Shown piece after piece: positions 52,396 to 60,602 of a DNA stretch of 64,000 nucleotides (its first letter is position 1; each line of letters begins with the position of its first letter). The stretch covers positions 19,046 through 83,045 of the forward strand of contig NZ_LGDW01000166.1 in NCBI RefSeq assembly GCF_001280005.1, written 5' to 3'. The notes under the pieces were generated by a model that was not told the origin of the DNA, did no database searches, and saw nothing but the letters and a program-made list of their open reading frames with translations. The translations under genes and the position numbers were made by a program. The stretch comes from Streptomyces sp. NRRL WC-3618. GTDB lineage: Bacteria; Actinomycetota; Actinomycetes; Streptomycetales; Streptomycetaceae.

Positions 52396-52410
52396 CTCGA
52401 AACATTCGAG
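52396..52410. promoter_or_regulatory. Operator-like dyad CTCGAA-ACA-TTCGAG, distal copy
   Basis: Six-base perfect arms around three bases. The inner 12 bases recur in inverted orientation at 52539-52553, 143 bases away centre to centre. The form resembles sites of repressors of xylan genes with TTCGAA halves. Confidence 0.65.
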
Positions 52411-52538
52411 AAAATGGGTCTGGAGCATTTGCTTCGAGCTTCGGGGGCTCATCAATTTCACTCATCGCCACCTCGCTCTGTCGAGCGCAATGCGTCATTG
52501 AGCAGGGAAAATGTTCGTCGAGTATTACCGTCGGCGCC

Positions 52539-52564
52539 TTCGAATGTTTCGAATCGGTTACCGA
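52539..52564. promoter_or_regulatory. Two adjacent dyads just upstream of the xylanase promoter
   Basis: TTCGAA-TGT-TTCGAA (52539-52553) is perfect, and TCGGT-T-ACCGA (52554-52564) follows without a gap. They end six bases before the -35 of the xylanase promoter, a place where either a repressor or an activator could act. Confidence 0.7.
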
Positions 52565-52569
52565 AACCA

Positions 52570-52598
52570 TTGACACCTGACGTGTCCCGGCCAACACT
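52570..52598 (+). promoter_or_regulatory. Promoter of the xylanase-esterase operon
   Basis: TTGACA (52570-52575), 17 bases and AACACT (52593-52598). Transcription would start near 52605, giving a leader of about 50 bases with AGGAGG as ribosome site before ATG 52654. Confidence 0.55.
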
Positions 52599-52653
52599 GT
52601 CGCGTGTTCTGCTGCCCCCATCGGTCCCATGAGGACGAGGAGGAAACACGCAC

Positions 52654-53337
52654 ATGAACAACGCACCCGCACGCGTATCCCGGCTCAGGCTGCTCATCAG
52701 TGGCGTCTGCACCATGCTGATGGTCGCCGTGGCCGCACTGACCATGCCCGGCACCGCTCAGGCCGCCACCGTCATCACCTCGAACCAGACCGGCACCAAC
52801 AGCGGTTACTACTACTCGTTCTGGACCGACTCGCCGGGCAGCGTCTCCATGACCCTGAACAACGGCGGCAACTACAGCACTTCATGGCGCAACACCGGAA
52901 ACTTCGTGGCCGGCAAGGGCTGGAGCAACGGCGCACGCAGGACCGTGAACTACTCGGGCAGCTTCAACCCGTCCGGGAACGCCTACCTGGCGCTGTACGG
53001 CTGGACCGCCAACCCGCTGGTCGAGTACTACATCGTCGACAACTGGGGCACCTGGCGGCCGACGGGACAGTACAAGGGCACCGTCACCAGCGACGGCGGC
53101 AGGTACGACATCTACATGACCACCCGCTACAACGCCCCGTCCGTGGAAGGCAATCGCACCTTCAACCAGTACTGGAGCGTCCGGCAGACGAAGCGGACCG
53201 GCGGCACCATCACGACCGGCAACCACTTCGATGCCTGGGCCCGCGCGGGAATGCCCATGGGTAGCTTCAACTACTACATGATCCTCGCCACCGAGGGTTA
53301 CCAGAGCAGCGGCAACTCCAACATCACGGTGGGCTAG
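52654..53337 (+). CDS. Secreted GH11 endo-1,4-beta-xylanase
   Basis: The 227-residue protein has a signal peptide ending near residue 38 ('PGTAQAAT') with two early arginines, so Tat export is possible, as for XlnC of Streptomyces lividans. The mature part is a single GH11 jelly roll without a binding module. The nucleophile Glu is in '[13 protein letters not shown]' and the acid/base Glu in '[12 protein letters not shown]'. It cuts xylan chains outside the cell. The esterase gene follows after two bases, so both are made together. Confidence 0.95.
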   Translation: MNNAPARVSRLRLLISGVCTMLMVAVAALTMPGTAQAATVITSNQTGTNSGYYYSFWTDSPGSVSMTLNNGGNYSTSWRNTGNFVAGKGWSNGARRTVNYSGSFNPSGNAYLALYGWTANPLVEYYIVDNWGTWRPTGQYKGTVTSDGGRYDIYMTTRYNAPSVEGNRTFNQYWSVRQTKRTGGTITTGNHFDAWARAGMPMGSFNYYMILATEGYQSSGNSNITVG

Positions 53338-53339
53338 CC

Positions 53340-54017
53340 GTGCCTGTCCTGAAGGCGAGGCGTCTGCCGCTGCTTGCCGCTGCCGCTCTGGCCGCCGCCA
53401 CCGCCCTCACCGGGCACACGGTGGCCCCGGCGCAGGCCGCTGCCTGCAACGGGTATGTCGGGCTCACCTTCGACGACGGCCCGTCCACCAGTACGACGGC
53501 CCTGCTGGGCGCCCTCACGCGGAGCGGGCTGCGGGCCACGATGTTCAACGAGGGCCAGTACGCCGCCGCCAACCCGGCTCTGGTCCGCGCCCAGGTGAAC
53601 GCGGGTATGTGGGTCGGCAACCACAGCTACACCCACCCGCATCTCACCCAGCTCGGCCAGTCCCAGATCGACTCGGAGATATCCCGGACCCAGCGGGCCA
53701 TCGCCAACGCGGGCGGCGGCACTCCGGTGCTGTTCCGCCCGCCGTACGGCGAGACCAACGCGACGGTGAAGGCGGTCGCCGCCAGGTACGGGCTGACCCA
53801 GATCATCTGGGACGTCGACTCGCAGGACTGGAACGGCGCCAGTACGGACGCGATCGTGGGGGCCGCAGCCCGGCTCACCAACGGGCAGGTCATCCTCATG
53901 CACGACTGGCCGGCCAACACGATCGCCGCGGTTCCACGCATCGCGCAGGGCCTGACCGGCCGCGGTCTGTGCGCCGGGAAGATCTCCCCGGTGACCGGAC
54001 GAGCCGTCGCACCTTAG
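53340..54017 (+). CDS. Secreted CE4 acetylxylan esterase/polysaccharide deacetylase
   Basis: The 225-residue protein has a signal peptide ('AAALAAATALTGHTVAPAQA') and the NodB homology domain with all motifs: 'LTFDDGPS', 'NHSYTHPHLT', 'RPPYGETN', 'IIWDVDSQDW' and 'ILMHDWP'. This matches the AxeA-type acetylxylan esterases that sit next to xylanases in Streptomyces, though without their binding module. The GTG start lies two bases after the xylanase stop. It strips acetyl groups so the xylanase can act. Confidence 0.92.
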   Translation: MPVLKARRLPLLAAAALAAATALTGHTVAPAQAAACNGYVGLTFDDGPSTSTTALLGALTRSGLRATMFNEGQYAAANPALVRAQVNAGMWVGNHSYTHPHLTQLGQSQIDSEISRTQRAIANAGGGTPVLFRPPYGETNATVKAVAARYGLTQIIWDVDSQDWNGASTDAIVGAAARLTNGQVILMHDWPANTIAAVPRIAQGLTGRGLCAGKISPVTGRAVAP

Positions 54018-54129
54018 CCGGCCCTGCCCGGCGCGGCGGAACCCCGCAACACCGCACCGTTGGCGCGGCGGCCCCCAGCCGCCGCGCCAATTCCTGTCCG
54101 GCCGGACCGGAGATCTGCCGGCCACGCCC

Positions 54130-54906
54130 TCAGGATCCGGCCTCTAGGCGGCGCCCGGTCTCCGCGGCGAAGTCGTCGAGCAGGGCGAAGGTGCGCGCCG
54201 GCTGTTCGAGGTGGGGCAAGTGGCCCGCTTCCGCCACGACTTCGAACCTGGCGTCCGTGAACGACGCGGCGTACTCCTTGCCATAGGCCGGCGTCGCGAT
54301 GCGGTCGCTCTCGCCCCACAGCACGAGGGCGGGGACGGTGATGGCCGCGAGACGGGGGCGGAGGGTGGGGTCGCTCATCGCGGGGCCGCCGGAGAAGACG
54401 CGCAAGGCTGCCATGTTGGCCTGGATGACGTCGCGCCGCTCGGCCGGGACGGCTGCCGGGTCGACGTAGAACCGCTCGGAGTCGTGGAAGGCGTACTCGG
54501 CCACACCCCGTGCGTCGAGCGCGAAGAAGTCCTGGAGCGGTTCGCCGTCGACCTCGATGCCGACCGAGTTCAGCAGGACGATCCCGCTGATGAGGCCCTC
54601 CGTGTCGGCCGTGGCCAGCTCGGCGGCGATCCAGCCGCCCAGCGAGGAGCCGATGACCAGGACGTCGGACAGGTCGCGCTCGCGCAGAAGGCGCAGGTAG
54701 GCGGTGGCGAGGTCGGCCACGGTGGAGAAGTCGGCGGGCCTGGGGGTGCCGTTCCAGCCCGGGTGGGTGGGCAGCAGGGTGTGCGCGGACGTGGCGAAGT
54801 GTTCGGCGATCGGGGAGACGGTGGCGGGGCCACCACCGCCGTGCAGGACGAGAACGGGGCGGCCGGCAGCGGGGCCGGATTCGGCGAGCGTCAGGTCTGG
54901 AGTCAT
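54130..54906 (-). CDS. Alpha/beta hydrolase
   Basis: The 258-residue cytosolic protein has 'VLVLHGGGGPAT' (oxyanion), Ser in 'VIGSSLGGWIAA' near residue 85, Asp in 'LWGESDRIATP' near 205 and His in 'EAGHLPHLEQP' near 233. It resembles small esterases or C-C hydrolases. It is divergent from a MarR gene with only 64 bases between the starts. Control by that MarR protein is therefore likely. The substrate is unknown. Confidence 0.9.
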   Translation of the reverse strand: MTPDLTLAESGPAAGRPVLVLHGGGGPATVSPIAEHFATSAHTLLPTHPGWNGTPRPADFSTVADLATAYLRLLRERDLSDVLVIGSSLGGWIAAELATADTEGLISGIVLLNSVGIEVDGEPLQDFFALDARGVAEYAFHDSERFYVDPAAVPAERRDVIQANMAALRVFSGGPAMSDPTLRPRLAAITVPALVLWGESDRIATPAYGKEYAASFTDARFEVVAEAGHLPHLEQPARTFALLDDFAAETGRRLEAGS

Positions 54907-54916
54907 GACCAGGACA

Positions 54917-54952
54917 CTAACTAAAGATGTTTATATAAGCAAGTTTAGTCAG
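54917..54952. promoter_or_regulatory. MarR-type operator in the divergent region
   Basis: CTAACTAAA (54917-54925) and TTTAGTCAG (54944-54952) are inverted copies with one mismatch. An AT-rich centre with TATATAA lies between them. The dyad spans most of the 64-base gap between the hydrolase and MarR genes, so one bound dimer could shut both. Confidence 0.6.
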
Positions 54953-54970
54953 AGTGTTAGCCTGGTCGGC

Positions 54971-55402
54971 ATGGCCGTTGAACCGCAGATCCTCGGAAGG
55001 GCCGTGAAGGCCGCCCAGTACCGCCAGCACCGCGCGCTCGACAGCCGACTCGCGTCGGTCGGCAGCACACTCGCGCAGTGGGACGCGCTCCGTGCGATCG
55101 CCCGCACACCCGGCGCCAGTGCTCGGGAGCTCGCGGCGGCGACCTTCCAGAGCGAGCAGGCGTTCGGCACACTCGCGGGACGGCTGGTGGCCCTGGGGCA
55201 GGTGGACCGGCGTCCCGGGCACGGCCGGAGGTTCGAGCATCACCTCACTCCTGATGGCGAGCGGGTCCTGAAGGCGGGCCACGAGGTGGCGGACTCGGTA
55301 CTCGAGCAGTGCTTCGAAGGTCTGGCGGAGACGGAGCGGGAGACTTTGCTCGGACTGCTGCGGAAGCTCGAGGAGCGGCCCGAAGCCGAAGGCGGTCGCT
55401 AG
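54971..55402 (+). CDS. MarR-family transcriptional regulator
   Basis: The 143-residue protein has a MarR winged helix: 'LAQWDALRAIARTPGASARE', 'FQSEQAFGTLAGRLVALGQV' and the wing 'RPGHGRRFEHHLTPDGERVL'. Helices at both ends form the dimer. It reads away from the hydrolase gene, its probable target, and should repress itself. ATG 54971 fits the family start; the longer frame runs back through the operator and is rejected. Confidence 0.9.
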   Translation: MAVEPQILGRAVKAAQYRQHRALDSRLASVGSTLAQWDALRAIARTPGASARELAAATFQSEQAFGTLAGRLVALGQVDRRPGHGRRFEHHLTPDGERVLKAGHEVADSVLEQCFEGLAETERETLLGLLRKLEERPEAEGGR

Positions 55403-55475
55403 CCCGACCGGTCCCTACCTGCTCCTCGGCTCGGCGGCCCGTGGACGGGCGTACTCCTTGGCCTCGTCCAGAGGC

Positions 55476-55706
55476 TCACGCCCGCAGGCTGTGGAACTCC
55501 CGGTAGGACGGAGGTATCCGGCGGCCGAGGCGCTCCTCCATCGCCGCGATCCGCTCCTTGGAAGCGGGCGGGAACCCCAGCCACCGCGCCCGCCGGGCGG
55601 TCTCGTCGTCCTCGCTCCGTGACTCGCGATCCGGCAGGGAATCCGCCCCCTCCCCGCTCCACCTGATCAGGAAGGGCCGCCAGCCGAATGCCCTCGTCTC
55701 CGTCAT
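55476..55706 (-). pseudogene. Truncated SMI1/KNR4-family gene
   Basis: The frame encodes only 76 residues. It starts 'MTETRAFGWRPFLIRWSGEG' and keeps the first part of the SMI1/KNR4 domain ('ARWLGFPPASKERIAAMEER', 'RRIPPSYREF') and then stops. Full proteins go on for more than 100 further residues from this 'PPSYR' point. Past the break the DNA in another frame reads 'EPLDEAKEYARPRA', which looks like the tail of a different gene. A deletion has probably joined the two. SMI1 proteins are often toxin immunity proteins. Confidence 0.6.
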
Positions 55707-55857
55707 ACGTCCGATGCTGCCACCCACCACTGACATCGCTCCGCCGCGAGAGCGCAGTCCGGCGGCTGGCTGAACCGGTTCGGCCCGGTCGGCGCCGAAG
55801 CGTAAAGCGGCAGGGCAGGGGCATCCGAAGGTGGTTCGTCCGACGAGGAGGGAGCCC

Positions 55858-57357
55858 ATGGACAGCGCCACCGCTCCGGCCGGCACCGGCCGCACCATCA
55901 CCAGCTCGATCCCGGCCCGCCTCGACCGCCTCCCGTGGTCGCGCTGGCACTGGACGATCGTGATCGGTCTCGGCACCGTCTGGATCCTCGACGGCCTCGA
56001 GGTCACGGTCGTCGGCAACATCTCCGCCCGGCTCTCGGAGCCCGGCAGCGGCCTACCGATCACCTCCGGTCAGGTCACCGGAATCGCGGCCGCCCTCTAC
56101 GTCGCGGGCGCCTGCGTCGGCGCCCTCTTCTGGGGCCGGATGACCGACCGCTTCGGCCGTAAAAAGCTGTTCATGATCACCCTGGCGGTCTATCTGGCCG
56201 CCACCGCGCTGACCGCTGTGTCCTTCTCGACGTGGTGGTTCTTAGCGTTCCGCTTCCTCACCGGCTTCGGCATCGGAGGCGAGTACGCGGCCATCAACTC
56301 CGCGATCGATGAGCTCATCCCGTCGTTCTACCGCGGCCGGGTCGACCTCATCATCAACGGCAGCTTCTGGATCGGCGCGGTCGGCGGCTCACTGCTGTCG
56401 ATCGTCGCGCTGAACACGGACATCCTGCCGAAGGACGTGGGCTGGCGGCTCACCTTCGGCCTGGGCGTGGTCCTCGGCCTGGTCATTCTCGTCGTACGAC
56501 GGCATGTCCCCGAAAGTCCACGCTGGCTGCTGATCCACGGCAGGGAACGGGAAGCGGAGGAGATCGTCTCCGACATCGAGCGGAAGGTCGAGTCCGAGCT
56601 GGGCGAACCGCTGCCGGAGCCCGAGAACGAGATCACCATCCAGCAGCGCAAGGCGGTCGGCTTCGGCGAGATCGCCCGCACGGTCTTCGCGACCTACCGC
56701 AAGCGCAGTGTCCTCGGCTTCTCCCTCTTCATCGGGCAGGCGTTCCTCTACAACGCGATCACCTTCGGCTTCGGCGCGATTCTGACCACTTTCTTCGACG
56801 TCCCGACCGGCAACACGGGCTACTACTTCGCCGTGATCGCGGTCGGCAACTTCTTCGGCCCGCTGCTGCTCGGCAAACTGTTCGACACGGTGGGCCGTCG
56901 GGTGATGATCTCCTCGACCTATCTGCTCTCCGGCGTACTGCTGTTCGGCACGGCCTGGCTGTTCGACCGCGGCTCGCTGACCGCGACCACCCTGACGGCC
57001 TGCTGGTGCGCGGTGCTGTTCTTCGCCTCGGCGGGCGCCTCCAGCGCCTACCTGACGGTCTCCGAGATCTTCCCGATGGAGACACGGGCCATGTCCATCG
57101 CCTTCTTCTACGCCCTCGGCACCGCCGCCGGTGGCATCACCGGACCGCTGGTCTTCGCCGACCTCACGTCGTCCGGCGTGGTCGGCGACACGGTGCTCGC
57201 CTTCCAGATCGGCGCCGCTCTGATGTGCGCGGCCGGTCTCGTCGCCGCGTTCCTCGCGGTGAACGCCGAGCGCCGCTCGCTGGAGGACATCGCCAGGCCT
57301 CTGTCGGCGGTGGCGTCGGCCTCGGCGAAGGCCAAGGGCAAGGTGACGGCAAGGTGA
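55858..57357 (+). CDS. MFS transporter, sugar/metabolite:H+ symporter type
   Basis: The 499-residue protein has twelve membrane helices. The MFS motif 'GRMTDRFGRKKLFM' follows helix 2, its counterpart 'GKLFDTVGRRVMI' is in the second half, and 'PESPRWLLIHGR' stands before the long central loop (about residues 215-275). This is the layout of the sugar-porter/metabolite-symporter group. GAGGAGG lies six bases before ATG 55858. The last residues are made by an 11-bp tandem duplication that introduces the stop. The substrate is unknown. Confidence 0.9.
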   Translation: MDSATAPAGTGRTITSSIPARLDRLPWSRWHWTIVIGLGTVWILDGLEVTVVGNISARLSEPGSGLPITSGQVTGIAAALYVAGACVGALFWGRMTDRFGRKKLFMITLAVYLAATALTAVSFSTWWFLAFRFLTGFGIGGEYAAINSAIDELIPSFYRGRVDLIINGSFWIGAVGGSLLSIVALNTDILPKDVGWRLTFGLGVVLGLVILVVRRHVPESPRWLLIHGREREAEEIVSDIERKVESELGEPLPEPENEITIQQRKAVGFGEIARTVFATYRKRSVLGFSLFIGQAFLYNAITFGFGAILTTFFDVPTGNTGYYFAVIAVGNFFGPLLLGKLFDTVGRRVMISSTYLLSGVLLFGTAWLFDRGSLTATTLTACWCAVLFFASAGASSAYLTVSEIFPMETRAMSIAFFYALGTAAGGITGPLVFADLTSSGVVGDTVLAFQIGAALMCAAGLVAAFLAVNAERRSLEDIARPLSAVASASAKAKGKVTAR

Positions 57358-57360
57358 CGG
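57339..57360 (+). repeat. 11-bp tandem duplication creating the MFS stop codon
   Basis: The unit CAAGGTGACGG occurs at 57339-57349 and 57350-57360. Because 11 is not a multiple of three, the TGA is in frame only in the second copy. Without the duplication the frame would run on to 57464 with a Lys/Arg/Gly-rich tail. Confidence 0.95.
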
Positions 57361-57584
57361 GCAAGGCGAGGGGCAGGGCTGCGGACAGCGTGCCGGGCGA
57401 GGGGCCGAGTTCGGCTCCGGCGCAGGGGGCGCGGCGGAAGGTGAGTCGGGGCGTACCAGCGTGACGTTCAGCGTCCTTTTTGGTGCCGTTCCGCCCGGCC
57501 GGTGCGGGGGCGACGGTAGCGCCGGGGGTGACGAAGGTGATGCCGCGTGTCAGGAGCCGGCGATCATCGTGGAGAATCAATGCC

Positions 57585-58085
57585 ATGAGTGAGAACGTCT
57601 ACTTCCAAGTTTCCGCCAACGGTGAGGACCTCGGCCGCATCGTCTTCCGGCTGTTCGACGATGTCGTGCCGAAGACCGCCCGTAACTTCCGCGAGCTGGC
57701 CACCGGCCAGAACGGGTTCGGCTACAAGGGTGCCCCCTTCCACCGCGTCATCCCCGAGTTCATGCTGCAGGGCGGTGACTTCACCAACGGCAACGGCACG
57801 GGCGGCAAGAGCATCTACGGTGAGAAGTTCGCCGACGAGAACTTCCAGCTCAAGCACGACCGGCCGTTCCTGCTGAGCATGGCCAACGCGGGTCCGAACT
57901 CCAACGGCTCCCAGTTCTTCATCACCACCGTGGTGACCTCGTGGCTCGACGGCAAGCACGTCGTCTTCGGCGAGGTCGTCGAGGGTGCGGACGTCGTCAA
58001 GACGATCGAGGCCCTCGGCAACCGCTCCGGCACCACCTCGAAGAAGATCGTCATCGAGGAAAGCGGCATCGTCCCCGCTGTCTGA
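57585..58085 (+). CDS. Cyclophilin-type peptidylprolyl isomerase
   Basis: The 166-residue cytosolic protein is a single cyclophilin domain: '[20 protein letters not shown]', catalytic Arg in '[20 protein letters not shown]', '[17 protein letters not shown]' and '[15 protein letters not shown]'. It speeds cis-trans isomerisation of prolyl bonds. GGAG is ten bases before ATG 57585. Upstream frames are shadows. A strong hairpin follows. Confidence 0.95.
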   Translation: MSENVYFQVSANGEDLGRIVFRLFDDVVPKTARNFRELATGQNGFGYKGAPFHRVIPEFMLQGGDFTNGNGTGGKSIYGEKFADENFQLKHDRPFLLSMANAGPNSNGSQFFITTVVTSWLDGKHVVFGEVVEGADVVKTIEALGNRSGTTSKKIVIEESGIVPAV

Positions 58086-58140
58086 GCAGTCGTACGTCGG
58101 GGGGCGCCCGTACAGCGCCCCGACGGCCCACGTGCGTGGG

Positions 58141-58192
58141 CACCACGGCGGCCCGGGCCCGTCCTTCAAGGCGGACCCGGGCCGCCGTGGTG
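58141..58192. terminator. Hairpin terminator after the cyclophilin gene
   Basis: Arms of 17 bases (58141-58157 and 58176-58192) pair perfectly around an 18-base loop, 55 bases after the stop. It insulates the tap-tpg operon from the gene before. Confidence 0.9.
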
Positions 58193-58258
58193 CGCTCCCG
58201 GGTGCGTACGGGCCTGGTGGCATCGCCCGCGCAGGAGGACAACACGCCTGAAAATCGT

Positions 58259-58302
58259 GTACGCCACCCGTACGCCATTGGTACGTGATCCGTACGCTTC
58301 AC
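58259..58302. repeat. Four GTACG elements in exact 11-bp phase before tap
   Basis: GTACG starts at 58259, 58270, 58281 and 58292, always 11 bases apart. A weaker GTTAC follows at 58303. The flanking bases also agree partly (GTACGCCAC, GTACGCCAT, GTACGTGAT, GTACGCTTC). Placed 38-82 bases before the tap start, the array looks like a set of sites on one face of the DNA, an operator or iteron. Confidence 0.8.
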
Positions 58303-58340
58303 GTTACTGTTGCGTCTGTTGCGTGACAGGGAGGCGTTGG

Positions 58341-60596
58341 ATGTCCGAGTTGTTCGAGCGGATCGACGCACTGGTTGCGTCCCGGTCCCCGCTGCCGCCG
58401 CCAGCAGAGCGCAAGCGGCTGCGCACCGCGCACGGCCTGACCCTGGACGAGGTGGCCGAAGCCCTCGCGGTGCGGCGGGCTACCGTCAGTGGCTGGGAGT
58501 CGGGCAGGACAGAGCCAAGGCCGCCCGAGCGCGACGCGTACGCCCGACTGCTCAGGCAACTCGCGGAGCTTTACCCCGCCGAGGCCGGCCCCGTGGCGCC
58601 CGTCCAGGACACGGCCGCTCGCACCACAACCACGAGTGCTCCCGCCCCGGCTCCGGAAGCGCCCCCTGTGCCCCCCGACCCGGCGCCCGAGCCGGCGGAC
58701 ACGACGGCCGGACACAACGCTCCGCCCAGCCCCGCCGCTCCGGCCGCCGCTCCCCGTCCGGCGCGCACCACCAGTCCGTCGCCGACGTCGTGGCGCTCGG
58801 GCACAGCGAAGGCCACTAAGGCCGTGAAGGCCGCGAAGGCCACCGCTTCGACAGCGGCCGAGGCCGACCCGCGTTTCGCCAACGGCCCGTTGGCGGTCGT
58901 CGACTGCGAGGACGGGCACGTGTCGGCGTACTGCGTCGGCGGTCTGGTCCTGGGCGTGCCCGCCAAGTCGTTGCCGGCCCTGGTCGACTGGACGCTCGCC
59001 GAGGCGCGCCTCGGTCAGGCCCGCCTGCACCGCAACGGCCGTGACGCCGACCCGGTCCTGGTCCTCACCCCCGCCGCGCTGGAGCGCTACGGCCTGCCCG
59101 TCGCCCTGTCGGACGACGAGCGGCGCGCCGGGCGGCTCGCGGACAGCCACAAGGTGGTCAAACAGATCAAGAGGGCTGAACTGCAGCTCACCCAGCGTGG
59201 GTTCGGGCCATGGGCCCGAATCTTTCGCGATCCCGACGGTGCCAAGCGACGCTGCGTACAGCTGTGCGTACCGTCCTGGAACGCGCTGGACGCACGGGAA
59301 TGGGACGACAAGGACGACCCGAAAATCCCGGCCATGCACCCCGCCGACCTGGCCCGGTACCTCGGCACGTACGCGCAGTTGGTGACGACGCCGCGCGGCA
59401 CCGCCTCGACGACCGGCCTGGAGCTGATGACGGCGCTGCGCCCGCCGACCCGTGCGGAGAAGGACGAGGCCACCGGCAGGTTCGAGCGGGCGTTCAACGC
59501 GGACGCGCTGACGGCGGTGTACGACGTCGTGGAGTGCGAGGTCCCGGACGAGCACCCGATCCTCCGGGGGAAGTTCGCCCGTCACCACCTGCGCACCCAG
59601 GACCAGATGCTGACGGAGGAGCCGTACGACTGGTGCCGGGAACTGACCGACGACGAGTGCATGAAGCCGTACCTGGTCGTGATCGACGTGAACCTCGCGT
59701 TCGCGGCGGCCGCCAACGGCCTCACGGTCGGCCTGGGTGGCCCCACCCACCTGACGAACCGTCCGGCGTTCGACCCGAAACTGCCCGGCTCGTGGCTGGT
59801 CGACCTCTCCCACGTCGACCTGTCCCGCGCGAGGGTCAACGGTCGTACGGTCGACGCCGACCGGCTGCCCAGCCCGTTCACCCCGAGGGGCGACCGGCCG
59901 ACGGGGCCTGCCTGGTACGCGACGCCCACCGTGGCGTACGCCGTGGAGCTGGGCTTCGAGGTCGCGCCGATCGAGGCATACGTGCGCCCGCAGTCCGGCC
60001 GCTACCTGGACCCCTGGTACAACCGGCTGCGCGACGCGTACGTGACCGTGATGGCCGACCTCGGTGTGACCACGTCCATGGCCGACGCGGAGTTCCTGGA
60101 CGCGATGGCCCGCGCCAAACACGTGGACCCGACGATGGCGCTGCTGGCGAAGGCGATCAAGGCGACCGCCAAGGGCGGCATCGGCAAACTGCGCCAGCGC
60201 AACCGCGGCCAGGTGCCCTACTACGAGCCGTGGCCCGCGCTGAAGCGGGAGACGTGGCGCCCCGACATCCGGGCCGCGGTCCTGGCCAACGTCCGGGTCG
60301 GCATGCACCGCAAGCTGATGAAGACGGCCGCCGCGGCCGACCTCTACCCGGTCGCGATCGGCACCGACGCCATCGTCTACCCCTCCGCCGGCCCCAGCCC
60401 CCTCGATGTCCTGCCGTACACGCCCGAGGGCAAGCCCGCGCCGGGCACGTTCCGGCTCGGGGTCTCACCGGGGATGGTCAAGCACCAGGGCACCCAGACC
60501 GTGCTGTGGGCGGAAGCGCAATTCGAGGAGAACGGCGGCGCGTTCAACATCGCCAACCTCATCAAGAATGACCCGACCGCCGGCGAAGGGGAGTAG
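58341..60596 (+). CDS. tap: Telomere-associated protein Tap
   Basis: The 751-residue protein begins with an XRE-like helix-turn-helix (about residues 28-62, 'LTLDEVAEALAVRRATVSGW'). An Ala/Pro/Lys-rich linker (about 85-175) and a large conserved region follow ('VVDCEDGHVSAYCVGGLVLG', 'VKQIKRAELQLTQRGFGPWA', 'LLAKAIKATAKGGIGKLRQR'). Size, order and the following tpg gene match Tap of Streptomyces. Tap binds the 3' overhangs of telomeres and recruits the terminal protein during end patching. GGGAGG stands six bases before ATG 58341. An 11-bp-phased repeat array lies in front. Confidence 0.93.
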   Translation: MSELFERIDALVASRSPLPPPAERKRLRTAHGLTLDEVAEALAVRRATVSGWESGRTEPRPPERDAYARLLRQLAELYPAEAGPVAPVQDTAARTTTTSAPAPAPEAPPVPPDPAPEPADTTAGHNAPPSPAAPAAAPRPARTTSPSPTSWRSGTAKATKAVKAAKATASTAAEADPRFANGPLAVVDCEDGHVSAYCVGGLVLGVPAKSLPALVDWTLAEARLGQARLHRNGRDADPVLVLTPAALERYGLPVALSDDERRAGRLADSHKVVKQIKRAELQLTQRGFGPWARIFRDPDGAKRRCVQLCVPSWNALDAREWDDKDDPKIPAMHPADLARYLGTYAQLVTTPRGTASTTGLELMTALRPPTRAEKDEATGRFERAFNADALTAVYDVVECEVPDEHPILRGKFARHHLRTQDQMLTEEPYDWCRELTDDECMKPYLVVIDVNLAFAAAANGLTVGLGGPTHLTNRPAFDPKLPGSWLVDLSHVDLSRARVNGRTVDADRLPSPFTPRGDRPTGPAWYATPTVAYAVELGFEVAPIEAYVRPQSGRYLDPWYNRLRDAYVTVMADLGVTTSMADAEFLDAMARAKHVDPTMALLAKAIKATAKGGIGKLRQRNRGQVPYYEPWPALKRETWRPDIRAAVLANVRVGMHRKLMKTAAAADLYPVAIGTDAIVYPSAGPSPLDVLPYTPEGKPAPGTFRLGVSPGMVKHQGTQTVLWAEAQFEENGGAFNIANLIKNDPTAGEGE

Positions 60597-60602
60597 CCGA
60601 CC

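Noticed and set aside
52079..52672. A minus-strand frame with a plausible inner start ('MSEIDEPPKLEANAP') and a GAGGTGG site
   Set aside because: It runs antisense through the 56-residue membrane protein and the xylanase promoter, turns into Arg/Cys-rich shadow sequence, and resembles nothing known. It stays a weak candidate.
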